Part shown: in pieces, positions 1-7,933 of the stretch
Layout: the number at the start of each line of letters is the position of its first letter
How positions within the stretch are numbered: position 1 is the stretch's first letter
DNA from: Nonlabens antarcticus
GTDB lineage: Bacteria; Bacteroidota; Bacteroidia; Flavobacteriales; Flavobacteriaceae
Length of the DNA stretch: 64,000 nt
Assembly: GCF_015356755.1 (NCBI RefSeq)
Contig: NZ_JADFCO010000065.1
Coordinates: 434,001 to 498,000 of the forward strand
Direction of reading: 5' to 3'
Translations under genes and position numbers: made by a program
Notes under the pieces: model-generated
The model's input: only the letters and a program-made list of their open reading frames with translations
What the model was told of the DNA's origin: nothing
The model's database searches: none

Positions 1-1
1 G

Positions 2-1222
2 TCAGAATATCCTATGGATTGGATCGATCAGGCATTTGCTTCTTTAAGCCAAATCACAGCAGAAAGTCTTCCTGACGGGCCGTTCACCAGCCTTATTGCA
101 GAAGGTATTATTCCAGGATTAGGCGGTATCGTGATCTTTATACCGCAGATTGCGTTTTTGTTCCTCTTTATCGCATTATTGGAGGAAAGTGGTTATATGA
201 GCAGGGTAGTTTTTTTAATGGACCACATCATGAAAAAATTTGGTTTGAGCGGGAAGAGTGTAGTACCGTTGATTTCAGGAACAGCTTGCGCGATTCCTGC
301 TGTTATGGCAACACGTAATATCGAGGACTGGAAGGAACGATTGATCACAATTCTAGTAGTTCCATTTACCACCTGTTCTGCTAGATTGCCGGTGTATTTG
401 ATTATCATCGCTTTAGTAATTCCAGATCAGGATATCTGGTGGTTCTTTGATTTAAAGGCGCTTACCTTAATGTTATTGTATTTGTTAGGCTTTGCTGCTG
501 CCATTGTCTCAGCTTGGGTTCTCAATAAAATCCTACCCATCAAACGTAAGTCTTTCTTTGTGATGGAAATGCCAGCTTACAAATTACCTATGTTTAAAAA
601 CGTTCTCATTACGGTAATTGAGAAAACTAAGAGTTTCGTTTTAGGTGCTGGAAAGATCATCATGGCGATTAGTATTGTTTTGTGGATTCTCGCCAGTTAT
701 GGAGTGGGGGATAAGTTTAATAATGCAGAGAGTATCGTTAAGGAACAGTATGCAGGTCAGGACGTAGAGGATAAAATAATTGAACAAAAAATAGCTTCAC
801 ATAAGCTTGAACACAGCTTTATAGGATATATAGGAAAAGCTATTGAGCCAGCGGTGCGACCGCTAGGTTATGATTGGAAAATAGGGATTGCGATCGTGAG
901 TTCTTTTGCGGCTCGAGAGGTGTTTGTTGGAACTCTAGCAACCATTTACAGTGTGGAAAATATAAAAGATGAGGACAAAATGAATGAAACCATCAAAAAC
1001 CGAATGCGGGCTGAGGTTAACCCCATACTAGGTGGTCCACTATTTACTTTTGCCAGCGGTATATCATTGATACTTTTCTATGCATTTGCAATGCAATGTA
1101 TGAGTACGCTCGCGATTGTAAAACGAGAAACAAACAGCTGGAAATGGCCTGCCATACAATTTACGGCAATGACTATCATAGCTTATTTTGCTGCTTTGGG
1201 AGCCTTTCAGATTCTGAAATAG
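2..1222 (+). CDS. feoB: Ferrous iron transporter FeoB, C-terminal part (5' end outside window)
   Basis: This is the membrane half of FeoB, the inner-membrane Fe(II) importer. The reading frame is open to the window edge; the first ATG at 14 is internal, because FeoB is normally about 700 residues and its N-terminal GTPase domain must lie upstream. The visible part has the two Gate domains: a GLGGIVIFIPQI stretch early on, the conserved CSARLPVY motif about 120 residues in, and a second half with FAAREVFVGTLATIYS. At least seven hydrophobic helices follow one another. A small Cys-rich protein gene follows at 1327, as is common for feoB. Identification is secure; only the start is missing. Confidence 0.95.
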   Translation, partial: SEYPMDWIDQAFASLSQITAESLPDGPFTSLIAEGIIPGLGGIVIFIPQIAFLFLFIALLEESGYMSRVVFLMDHIMKKFGLSGKSVVPLISGTACAIPAVMATRNIEDWKERLITILVVPFTTCSARLPVYLIIIALVIPDQDIWWFFDLKALTLMLLYLLGFAAAIVSAWVLNKILPIKRKSFFVMEMPAYKLPMFKNVLITVIEKTKSFVLGAGKIIMAISIVLWILASYGVGDKFNNAESIVKEQYAGQDVEDKIIEQKIASHKLEHSFIGYIGKAIEPAVRPLGYDWKIGIAIVSSFAAREVFVGTLATIYSVENIKDEDKMNETIKNRMRAEVNPILGGPLFTFASGISLILFYAFAMQCMSTLAIVKRETNSWKWPAIQFTAMTIIAYFAALGAFQILK

Positions 1223-1326
1223 GTAAAATGGCATAAGGCAGTCGGCGTGATTTTTGTATAAGTAAACAAAGAAACTAAGGCACAGTTTTAAGGTCTAAGT
1301 TCTTCATTAAAATTAAAGAAACGATC

Positions 1327-1458
1327 ATGATTTATCTACAATATATTCTATTAGCCATTGCAGCAGTAGGTGCTGTATTATGGTTATTTCGCAAGAGTTT
1401 TTTTCCTAAAAAATACGACTCTGGTAACTGTGGAGATGGGGATTGTGGGTGTCATTAA
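1327..1458 (+). CDS. FeoB-associated Cys-rich mini membrane protein
   Basis: A 43-residue protein: an N-terminal hydrophobic helix (about residues 4-20), a short basic stretch (RKSFFPKK), and a C-terminal tail with Cys39, Cys44-like spacing seen as NCGDGDCGCH, giving three cysteines and a terminal histidine. This matches the FeoB-associated Cys-rich membrane protein family (Pfam FeoB_associated), usually encoded directly behind feoB and thought to help iron handling. It starts 104 bases after the feoB stop and ends just before a terminator, so it probably shares the feoB transcript. Its biochemical role is not established; the Cys tail suggests metal binding. Confidence 0.8.
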   Translation: MIYLQYILLAIAAVGAVLWLFRKSFFPKKYDSGNCGDGDCGCH

Positions 1459-1465
1459 ACATAAA

Positions 1466-1491
1466 AAAGCCCGTTCTTGCGAATGGGCTTT
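1466..1491. terminator. Bidirectional terminator between feoB unit and cold shock gene
   Basis: Stem AAAGCCC(G/T)TTC with loop TTGC and the complementary arm ending GGGCTTT. A-run before and T-rich run after allow it to work for both converging transcripts. Confidence 0.75.
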
Positions 1492-1515
1492 CTAAGTCTA
1501 GAAATATAACTTCAA

Positions 1516-1710
1516 TTACTGTATAACTCTAACGTTTACAGCGTTCATTCCTTTTTTACCTTCTTGTTCTTCATACTCAACTTTGTCTCCTTCTCTAACC
1601 TCATCGATTAGTCCGGTGACGTGCACGAAGCAGTCTTGATTTGTTCCATCCTCAACGACGAATCCAAAACCTTTTGATTCATTGAAAAATTTTACGGTGC
1701 CTTGTTTCAT
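1516..1710 (-). CDS. cspA: Cold shock domain protein (CspA family)
   Basis: A 64-residue single-domain nucleic-acid-binding protein. The RNP1 motif KGFGFV is at residues 13-18 and the RNP2-like DCFVH at 26-30, on the usual five-stranded OB fold. Family members bind single-stranded RNA or DNA and act as RNA chaperones. The start follows the family pattern MxxGTVKFFN. A perfect Bacteroidota -7 box lies about 27 bases upstream. It is monocistronic, facing the feoB unit. Which of several csp paralogues it is cannot be told from this window. Confidence 0.92.
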   Translation of the reverse strand: MKQGTVKFFNESKGFGFVVEDGTNQDCFVHVTGLIDEVREGDKVEYEEQEGKKGMNAVNVRVIQ

Positions 1711-1736
1711 GGTAATAAATTATAATAATTAGACAA

Positions 1737-1744
1737 CAAATGTA
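1737..1744 (-). promoter_or_regulatory. -7 promoter element of the cold shock gene
   Basis: On the minus strand this reads TACATTTG, a perfect match to the Bacteroidota consensus TAnnTTTG, 26 bases before the ATG. No clear -33 TTG was found at the right distance, so only the -7 box is proposed. Confidence 0.4.
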
Positions 1745-1821
1745 GCAGGAAAATTTTTAATCCATATTATAAGCGAATTATTTTCTTTCTTTTCACTATT
1801 GTTAATGTGCTATGCGTTAGA

Positions 1822-2304
1822 CTATTTAGGAGCGCCGTCTAAGTAAATCGCTGCTCCTTTCACACTGCGATCGTACATCACAATACTTCCAGCAACAGAT
1901 ACATTTAAACTTTTCGGCGTATCAAATCTAATGAGTTGGTGTGATTTTTCAATCGCTTTTTTTGTCAATCCATTATCCTCTGCTCCTAATAAATAGACAC
2001 AATTACGAGGGTGTTGAAAATCAGCTAGAAGTTTAGCTTTGGAGTTTAATTCTACACCTATGAGCATGGCGCCTTTAGGCAGGTGTGCATAGAAATCATC
2101 AAAAGTCTTGTAGTGAAAATAGGGTAGGGAAGTCACAGCATTATGAGTGTCGCTGGCCTGTTTTGCATATCGATTGCCTATAGTAAAAATAAAACTGGCG
2201 CCTAGATTTTGTGCACTGCGCCATAGAACACCCAGATTCTCCGGAGTTTTCCCATTTTCTATCCCAATGCCGAAATATCCGGCTTCTAAATTATCAATAA
2301 TCAT
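1822..2304 (-). CDS. SpoU/TrmH-family RNA 2'-O-methyltransferase
   Basis: A 160-residue SPOUT-fold methyltransferase without an N-terminal substrate-binding domain. The three SpoU motifs are present: motif 1 ENLGVLWRSAQNLGA (22-36, with Arg29), motif 2 YLLGAEDNGL (104-113), and motif 3 LNVSVAGSIVMYDR (133-146), which forms the SAM-binding knot. Such enzymes methylate ribose in tRNA or rRNA; the substrate cannot be assigned here. Its ATG overlaps the recQ stop (ATGA), so it is translationally coupled to recQ. Confidence 0.88.
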   Translation of the reverse strand: MIIDNLEAGYFGIGIENGKTPENLGVLWRSAQNLGASFIFTIGNRYAKQASDTHNAVTSLPYFHYKTFDDFYAHLPKGAMLIGVELNSKAKLLADFQHPRNCVYLLGAEDNGLTKKAIEKSHQLIRFDTPKSLNVSVAGSIVMYDRSVKGAAIYLDGAPK

Positions 2305-4466
2305 ACGGCGGTGGTAATGCGCGCTTCAACAACAGCCATTCCGAGCCGCAGCTGTCCGTAGCCGATTTTTCCATCAAAATGATCGAAAATAGGTTTAAGC
2401 GAATTTTCTTTTTGATAATTAGGCAGCATCTTTTCCAGCATTTCTAAATCAACTCCCTCTAGCAATTTCTCAACATCCACATCTCTATGGGAAGCATACC
2501 GCTTGCCTATATGTGCTAGAATAGTGTCAGCTTTCAAGCCTCTTTCTACTGCAATTTCATCTATACTTTTTCCATTCCAGAATAATTCCACGCTGTCCAT
2601 TACGGTATCTGTAAGACCGCCAGATTTTGCTTTTTTACGGGATTTTTTTTTGGGAGCTTCATCGCGATACACAAAATCTTCCGTTCTAGATTCTTTGTAA
2701 TCTTGAATTACTTTCAAAAACCCAAAAGCATATTTGTCATGTTTGTGGGTTCCTACACCAGTAATATCGGCAAACTGATTATCGTCCAGCGGTATTCTAC
2801 TAGCAATATCTTTTAAGGTCGCGTCACTGAAAACCATGTAGGGTGCGATACTTTCCTTGCGGGCAAGATCTGTTCGCAATTCTTTAAGGGCATCGTAAAG
2901 TTTACGGTTGACGTCTGTGGGTAATTCTGTAGTCGGTTGTGAAGTTTTCGCAGCGATGTCCTCTGGCTTAGGAATAACAGCGAGTTGAACGGCACGGTTA
3001 TCAAACAGCACTTCTTTGGACTGCTCCGTTAATTTCATGTGATTTTGCTCATGAAATGCAATTTCCAGCAAGCCTTGATTGATCATTTGGATGATATATT
3101 GTTGCCAGTTGCTCCAGGAAATTTCCCTACCGGTACCGTACGTTTTGATGACGTGAAAACCGCTTTCCATCACGCCGGCATTATTTGCACCGCGCAACAC
3201 ATCGATCAACAGGGTCAGGGAGCATTGTTCCTTCATCCTGTAAACGGCGCTAAGAGCCATTTGAGCTTGAACGGTAGCGTCAAAAAAGTCAGGTTTATTG
3301 AGACAGACATCACAGTTGCCACAATCTTCCGGTAAATATTCATTAAAATAGGAGAGTAACATGCGCCTGCGGCAGGTAAGCGCTTCACCAAATTGTTTCA
3401 TGCGCTCCAGTTTGGCCAGCTGTACTTCACTATTGCCGCTCGTCTCTGCAAACCGGCGCAGTTGCATCACATCTGCATAGCTGTGGAAAAGCAGTGCTCT
3501 CGATTCAATGCCATCCCGACCAGCACGACCTATTTCCTGATAATACCCCTCAATATTTTTAGGCATATTGTAATGGATCACAAATCGCACATTTGACTTG
3601 TCAATTCCCATCCCAAAAGCAATGGTCGCTACCACGATCTTGATCTCATCCTTTATAAATCGCTCTTGCACGCTTTCGCGAAAGCGGTTTTCCAGACCAG
3701 CATGGTAAGCTGCCGCAGAGTAGCCGTAGCTCTTCAATTTGCTGGAAAGGCTCTCACAGCTCTTGCGGCTCAAACAATAAATAATGCCGGATTCACCTTC
3801 GTATTTTTTGAGGAATCTACGTATTTGTGAAATTCTATTATTGCCGGGACGCACTTCCAGCATAATATTAGGACGGTCAAAGGATGCAATATATTCTTTA
3901 CCATCACTGATGGTAAGCTGTTTTTTAATGTCAGATCTGGTCGCTCGATCTGCCGTTGCCGTTAGGGCAATCAAGTTGGCGTCTGGGAAGGATTTTTTAA
4001 GATAGGCGAGTTGGGTGTATGCCGGTCTAAAATCGTGACCCCAAGTCGAAATACAGTGCGCCTCATCCACCGCGATCAAAGAAACGGTTATGGATGCCAG
4101 GTAATTTTGAAGCAGGGAAATACTCTCTGGCGCTACGTAAAGTAGTTTCAAACTGCCGTCCTGCAATTGCAAGATTACATCTTGTTGTTGCGTGGACTCC
4201 TGTGAACTATTAAAAAACCCAGCGGCAATACCGTTAGCATTAAGGGCATCCACTTGATCTTTCATAAGAGCGATAAGTGGCGATATAACTAGGGTGACTC
4301 CTTCCAGCATCAAAGCGGGAAGTTGAAAACACATTGATTTTCCACCGCCTGTAGGCATCACGACCATCAGGTCTTTTTTGTTCAGGACATCATCTATAAT
4401 TTCCTCTTGCAACGGTCGGAAACTATCATAACCAAAATGCTTTTTAAGCAATTCTAATTTTTTCAT
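2301..4466 (-). CDS. recQ: ATP-dependent DNA helicase RecQ
   Basis: A 3'-5' DNA helicase for recombination and repair, 721 residues. Seen in order: Walker A TGGGKS (39-44), DEAH box (134-137), motif VI QEIGRAGRDG (310-319), the RQC zinc cysteines C365, C382, C385 and C388, an HRDC domain (about 520-600), and a C-terminal helix-turn-helix-like segment (DSVELFWNGKSIDEIAVERG). I chose the ATG at 4466 because MKKLELLKKHFGYDSFRPLQ is the family N-terminus; an upstream in-frame ATG at 4529 would add 21 unconserved residues. A copy of the 16-base palindrome lies inside the gene, encoding RFRES. It precedes the SpoU gene with a 4-base overlap. Confidence 0.96.
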   Translation of the reverse strand: MKKLELLKKHFGYDSFRPLQEEIIDDVLNKKDLMVVMPTGGGKSMCFQLPALMLEGVTLVISPLIALMKDQVDALNANGIAAGFFNSSQESTQQQDVILQLQDGSLKLLYVAPESISLLQNYLASITVSLIAVDEAHCISTWGHDFRPAYTQLAYLKKSFPDANLIALTATADRATRSDIKKQLTISDGKEYIASFDRPNIMLEVRPGNNRISQIRRFLKKYEGESGIIYCLSRKSCESLSSKLKSYGYSAAAYHAGLENRFRESVQERFIKDEIKIVVATIAFGMGIDKSNVRFVIHYNMPKNIEGYYQEIGRAGRDGIESRALLFHSYADVMQLRRFAETSGNSEVQLAKLERMKQFGEALTCRRRMLLSYFNEYLPEDCGNCDVCLNKPDFFDATVQAQMALSAVYRMKEQCSLTLLIDVLRGANNAGVMESGFHVIKTYGTGREISWSNWQQYIIQMINQGLLEIAFHEQNHMKLTEQSKEVLFDNRAVQLAVIPKPEDIAAKTSQPTTELPTDVNRKLYDALKELRTDLARKESIAPYMVFSDATLKDIASRIPLDDNQFADITGVGTHKHDKYAFGFLKVIQDYKESRTEDFVYRDEAPKKKSRKKAKSGGLTDTVMDSVELFWNGKSIDEIAVERGLKADTILAHIGKRYASHRDVDVEKLLEGVDLEMLEKMLPNYQKENSLKPIFDHFDGKIGYGQLRLGMAVVEARITTAV
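3671..3686. repeat. 16-bp palindrome, perfect copy, inside recQ
   Basis: CGCTTTCGCGAAAGCG. In the recQ frame it encodes RFRES (residues 261-265), in the loop between helicase motifs IV and V. Confidence 0.95.
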
Positions 4467-4637
4467 GAGATTATATAAGTTTGTATGGCGTATAAAAGTT
4501 GAAGCTATAAAGTTACAAAAACGGCACAAGTATTGAGTTTTTAAAAGTTGTACTTAGGTGATCAGAAAACTTATGGATAAGACTCCAGATCAAAAACCTA
4601 GATTCCAAATGTTTTATATTTACCCATTATCTATCTC

Positions 4638-5450
4638 ATGAAAAATCTTTTTTTCCTATTTCTTACTCTAGGATGCACTTGCGCGACAGCTCAATCTATT
4701 AATGATTACAAGTATGTTATTGTAGAGAATCAATATGAGTTTCAGAATTCTGCTAATGAATATCGGTTGAATGAGCTCATGGAATTTTTATTACAGAAAT
4801 ACGGATTTGAAACTTACCGTAATAATGAAATTCTTCCCACAGATCTTAATCGTGGTCTTTGTAACAGTATGCAATTAAAAGTTGAAAAATCTGGAATACT
4901 TTGGGCAGACATCGATGCAAGGTTAGAAGATTGTTCTGGAAATGTATTGTTTAAAACGAAGGCGGCTAGAGGTACAGAAAAAGATTATCAAAAGGCATAC
5001 TTCAGTGCTGTACGCGAATCTTTTGAGTCTTTTGAAAGGTTAAAATATAAATATAACGGAGGTGAAAATTTAGAGCAATCGACTTCAATCGCTGTCGCCA
5101 TTGGTAAAGAAGTAAAGTCTGAGACTATTACTATTAAAGCAACAGACACTGCGCTTTCAAACAATAAGCAAACAAAAACGGAGGAGCTGCCTATAAATAG
5201 TGATAAGTCCATAGCATATGATTTTGAAGATATCTCAAATACCGAATATGCTTTGAAATTTAATGAGTCTAATGATTCCTTGAAGCTATATCAGTATGGC
5301 GTTGCAGTAGGTTCAGGACGTAAAACGGCTGCTGGAGTTTACTTAATTACTACCTCATCTTTCACGGGAGTAGGTTTCATGGAAAATGAGAAATTTGTCA
5401 TTGAATACGACGCAAACGGAGATCTAATGAGAATTATTCTAGAAAAATAG
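4638..5450 (+). CDS. Secreted protein of unknown function
   Basis: I do not recognise this 270-residue protein. It has a clear N-terminal signal peptide (hydrophobic residues 4-14, then CTCATAQS, cleavage after about residue 19). The first 140 residues look like one mixed alpha/beta domain with DYKYVIVENQYEFQ near the start, a paired Cys in the DCSG turn, and a predicted amphipathic helix. A low-complexity Ser/Thr/Lys linker follows, and then a short C-terminal beta-rich domain (YALKFNESNDSLKLYQYG onward). It is a single-gene unit with a TATATTTA -7-like box just upstream. Probably periplasmic or surface exposed. Confidence 0.75.
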   Translation: MKNLFFLFLTLGCTCATAQSINDYKYVIVENQYEFQNSANEYRLNELMEFLLQKYGFETYRNNEILPTDLNRGLCNSMQLKVEKSGILWADIDARLEDCSGNVLFKTKAARGTEKDYQKAYFSAVRESFESFERLKYKYNGGENLEQSTSIAVAIGKEVKSETITIKATDTALSNNKQTKTEELPINSDKSIAYDFEDISNTEYALKFNESNDSLKLYQYGVAVGSGRKTAAGVYLITTSSFTGVGFMENEKFVIEYDANGDLMRIILEK

Positions 5451-5827
5451 CTCTGATCATTTTAGTATTTAGAGAAGTGCTCTTTCTAAAGAATATTAGA
5501 AACTGACGAAACATCCAGGTGTTAAGTTTGCATGACATTTTAATCTTAATCTTCCAGCCATAAACTTGACTGTCAACAAACAATTTAAGTAATGTTTGAG
5601 TTGGTAATTTTATTAAATTAAGAAGTAAAAATGAGTTGAGATTTCTTTACTTAACTCTCCGGAAATTCCAAACCGAGAGAATCTCACCGCTTTATTATCT
5701 CCAGTATAAAAAAAGCTTTGTTGAATTGTTTTCATTCTATCCATGTGTGTTATTAATGAGTAGTAAATACTTTTTTGAAACACGGGAGTCTGTCTTTTAA
5801 TTTCTAATTTGCAATTGAAATTTCAAT
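5451..5827. other. Intergenic, 377 bases
   Basis: AT-rich gap between the secreted protein gene and recJ. A weak 7-bp hairpin (TTTCTAA/TTAGAAA, 5483-5502) without a T-run is the only terminator-like structure. A near-consensus -7 box (CTAATTTG, one base short) lies about 20 bases before recJ. I see no gene here. Confidence 0.5.
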
Positions 5828-7522
5828 ATGCGCTGGACTCTTAAACCACTACCAGATCCTAAATTACAAAACAAGCTTTCTAACGATCTGAATATAGATC
5901 CAGTTCTTGCTGGCTTGCTGGTACAACGAGGCGTAGACACTTTCGCGAAAGCGAAATCATTTTTCCGCCCCTCATTAAACGAGTTGCACGACCCATTTCT
6001 AATGAAAGATATGGATCTTGCGGTTACACGCATTCAGAAAGCGGTTGAAAATCAAGAGAATATTCTAGTTTATGGTGATTATGATGTGGACGGTACGACT
6101 AGTGTTGCACTGGTTTCCTCATTTCTACAATCGTATTATCCCAAGGTAGCTACTTATATTCCAGATCGTTATGAGGAAGGTTATGGTGTAAGTTATCAAG
6201 GTATCGAGTTTGCTCATGACAATGATTTCACTCTTATCATCGCTTTAGATTGCGGTGTTAAAGCCATTGATAAGGTCGCTTATGCAAAGGAAAAGGGAGT
6301 TGATTTCATCATTTGCGACCACCACAGACCTGGAAAGACGTTGCCTGATGCAGTGGCTGTCCTAGATCCCAAACGAGCAGATTGCGATTATCCCTTTGAT
6401 GAGCTTTGCGGCTGTGGTGTTGGTTTCAAATTATGTCAGGCGATAACGAGTTCTAATAATTGGAATTTTGATATACTAATTCCCTATTTGGATTTAGTAG
6501 CAACAGCAATAGGTGCAGATATTGTCCCTATAAATGGAGAAAATAGGATTCTTGCTTTTCACGGTTTGCATGTGATTAATACGAGCCCACGGGCGGGTTT
6601 TCAAGCTATAATTTCGCAATTAAATAAAGATAAGCTTACAGCAACTGATGTGGTTTTTACGATCGCTCCACGTATCAATGCCGCTGGTCGTATGAAACAT
6701 GGACTTCATGCGGTACAGTTACTAACGGAAACGAACCTAGAGAAAGCTGTGAAATTTGCTAAAGAGATTGAACAATTCAATACAGATCGTAAGGAAACAG
6801 ATCGCTCTATTACCATTGAGGCGCTAGATCAAATATTGGATTCTTGCGAGACAGAGCGGTACTCTACGGTAGTTTATAATCCAGAATGGCACAAAGGGGT
6901 CATAGGAATTGTAGCGTCCCGATTAATGGAAAAATATTACAGACCTACACTAGTGTTTACTAAAAGTGGAGATTACCTCGCCGCAAGTGCTCGTAGTGTG
7001 AGAGGATTTGATGTTTATAACGCGCTGGAACAATGCTCAGAGTTTATCGAGCAATTTGGTGGACATATGTATGCTGCAGGTCTTACTCTAAAAGAGGAAA
7101 ACTTTGAAGCTTTCAAAAACCGATTTGAAGAGGTTGTTTGTGGAACAATTAAAATGCAACAACGTACGGAGGAAATATTGATTGATTGTCAGCTTCCATT
7201 TAGTTCTATCACGAATAAATTCTACCGCATACTTCAGCAAATGGAACCATTCGGTCCAGAGAATATGACACCCGTTTTCCTAACAGAAAAAGTGATAGAT
7301 ACCGGTTACGCAAAAACAGTAGGAGCTGACGATAATCATTTGAAATTATGCATTACAACGCAAAAGAAGAACGATTTGAAATTTAACGCTATCGGTTTTA
7401 ATCTGGGAGATAAATGTGATTTGATTAAAACTCAAAAAACTTTCAGTGCCGCATATTCCATTGATCTCAATACATGGCAGGGTGTTTCCAGCTTACAGTT
7501 GCGACTGCGGGATATTCAGTAA
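5828..7522 (+). CDS. recJ: Single-stranded-DNA-specific exonuclease RecJ
   Basis: A 5'-3' ssDNA exonuclease of the DHH phosphoesterase superfamily, 564 residues, normal length. Metal-binding motifs: DYDVDGT (84-90), Asp141 in ALDCGV, and the DHH triad in CDHHRPG (163-169). The DHHA1 domain with FGGHMYAAGL is in the last third, and the OB-fold substrate domain is C-terminal. It acts in RecFOR recombination and mismatch repair. A near-perfect copy of the palindrome lies at codons 37-42, read as FAKAK, in a poorly conserved N-terminal segment. Apparently monocistronic, converging on the response regulator. Confidence 0.95.
   Translation: MRWTLKPLPDPKLQNKLSNDLNIDPVLAGLLVQRGVDTFAKAKSFFRPSLNELHDPFLMKDMDLAVTRIQKAVENQENILVYGDYDVDGTTSVALVSSFLQSYYPKVATYIPDRYEEGYGVSYQGIEFAHDNDFTLIIALDCGVKAIDKVAYAKEKGVDFIICDHHRPGKTLPDAVAVLDPKRADCDYPFDELCGCGVGFKLCQAITSSNNWNFDILIPYLDLVATAIGADIVPINGENRILAFHGLHVINTSPRAGFQAIISQLNKDKLTATDVVFTIAPRINAAGRMKHGLHAVQLLTETNLEKAVKFAKEIEQFNTDRKETDRSITIEALDQILDSCETERYSTVVYNPEWHKGVIGIVASRLMEKYYRPTLVFTKSGDYLAASARSVRGFDVYNALEQCSEFIEQFGGHMYAAGLTLKEENFEAFKNRFEEVVCGTIKMQQRTEEILIDCQLPFSSITNKFYRILQQMEPFGPENMTPVFLTEKVIDTGYAKTVGADDNHLKLCITTQKKNDLKFNAIGFNLGDKCDLIKTQKTFSAAYSIDLNTWQGVSSLQLRLRDIQ
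5938..5953. repeat. 16-bp palindrome, 15/16 copy, inside recJ
   Basis: CACTTTCGCGAAAGCG, one mismatch to the consensus. Translated as TFAKA near the RecJ N-terminus. Confidence 0.85.
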
Positions 7523-7524
7523 AT

Positions 7525-7932
7525 CTAATCGGTGTTTTCAGAGCTATTCACCATCATGATATTTTGTAAGCTCTTTACTGAAACAGGTTTTATGATGAAA
7601 TCATTGATATCCTTATAAAGTTTAGACTTTTCTTTGTCTCTGGGATCGATGGATGAACTTACCATATAAAGAGTAATTGATGTTCTATCTGCTACATGAA
7701 CAAATTCATCTAGAAACTGCCATCCATCTAAAACAGGCATATTTATGTCTAACAATATAATGTCTGGATAATCTTTAACACAGTTGATCAATTGCAGTTT
7801 TTCTAAAGCATCCCTTCCATTATTAAACACATCAATTTTATGAGCGAGATCGTTTTTTTCTAACAACCTCTTTATTGTGAAAGTATAAATCGCATCGTCA
7901 TCGATGATCCAGGCGTGTGTTTTGGCCATCAT
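7525..7932 (-). CDS. Stand-alone receiver domain response regulator
   Basis: A 135-residue CheY-like receiver with no output domain. Acidic pocket DDD at residues 11-13, phosphoacceptor Asp62 in LLDINMP, a Ser-rich switch position (VSSS, 91-94) and conserved Lys115 in IIKP are all present, so it should be phosphorylatable. The gene starts one base after the end of the PAS histidine kinase gene and is surely co-transcribed; that kinase is the obvious phosphodonor. Output must be by protein interaction. Either of two adjacent start codons may be used. Confidence 0.9.
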   Translation of the reverse strand: MMAKTHAWIIDDDAIYTFTIKRLLEKNDLAHKIDVFNNGRDALEKLQLINCVKDYPDIILLDINMPVLDGWQFLDEFVHVADRTSITLYMVSSSIDPRDKEKSKLYKDINDFIIKPVSVKSLQNIMMVNSSENTD

Positions 7933-7933
7933 A

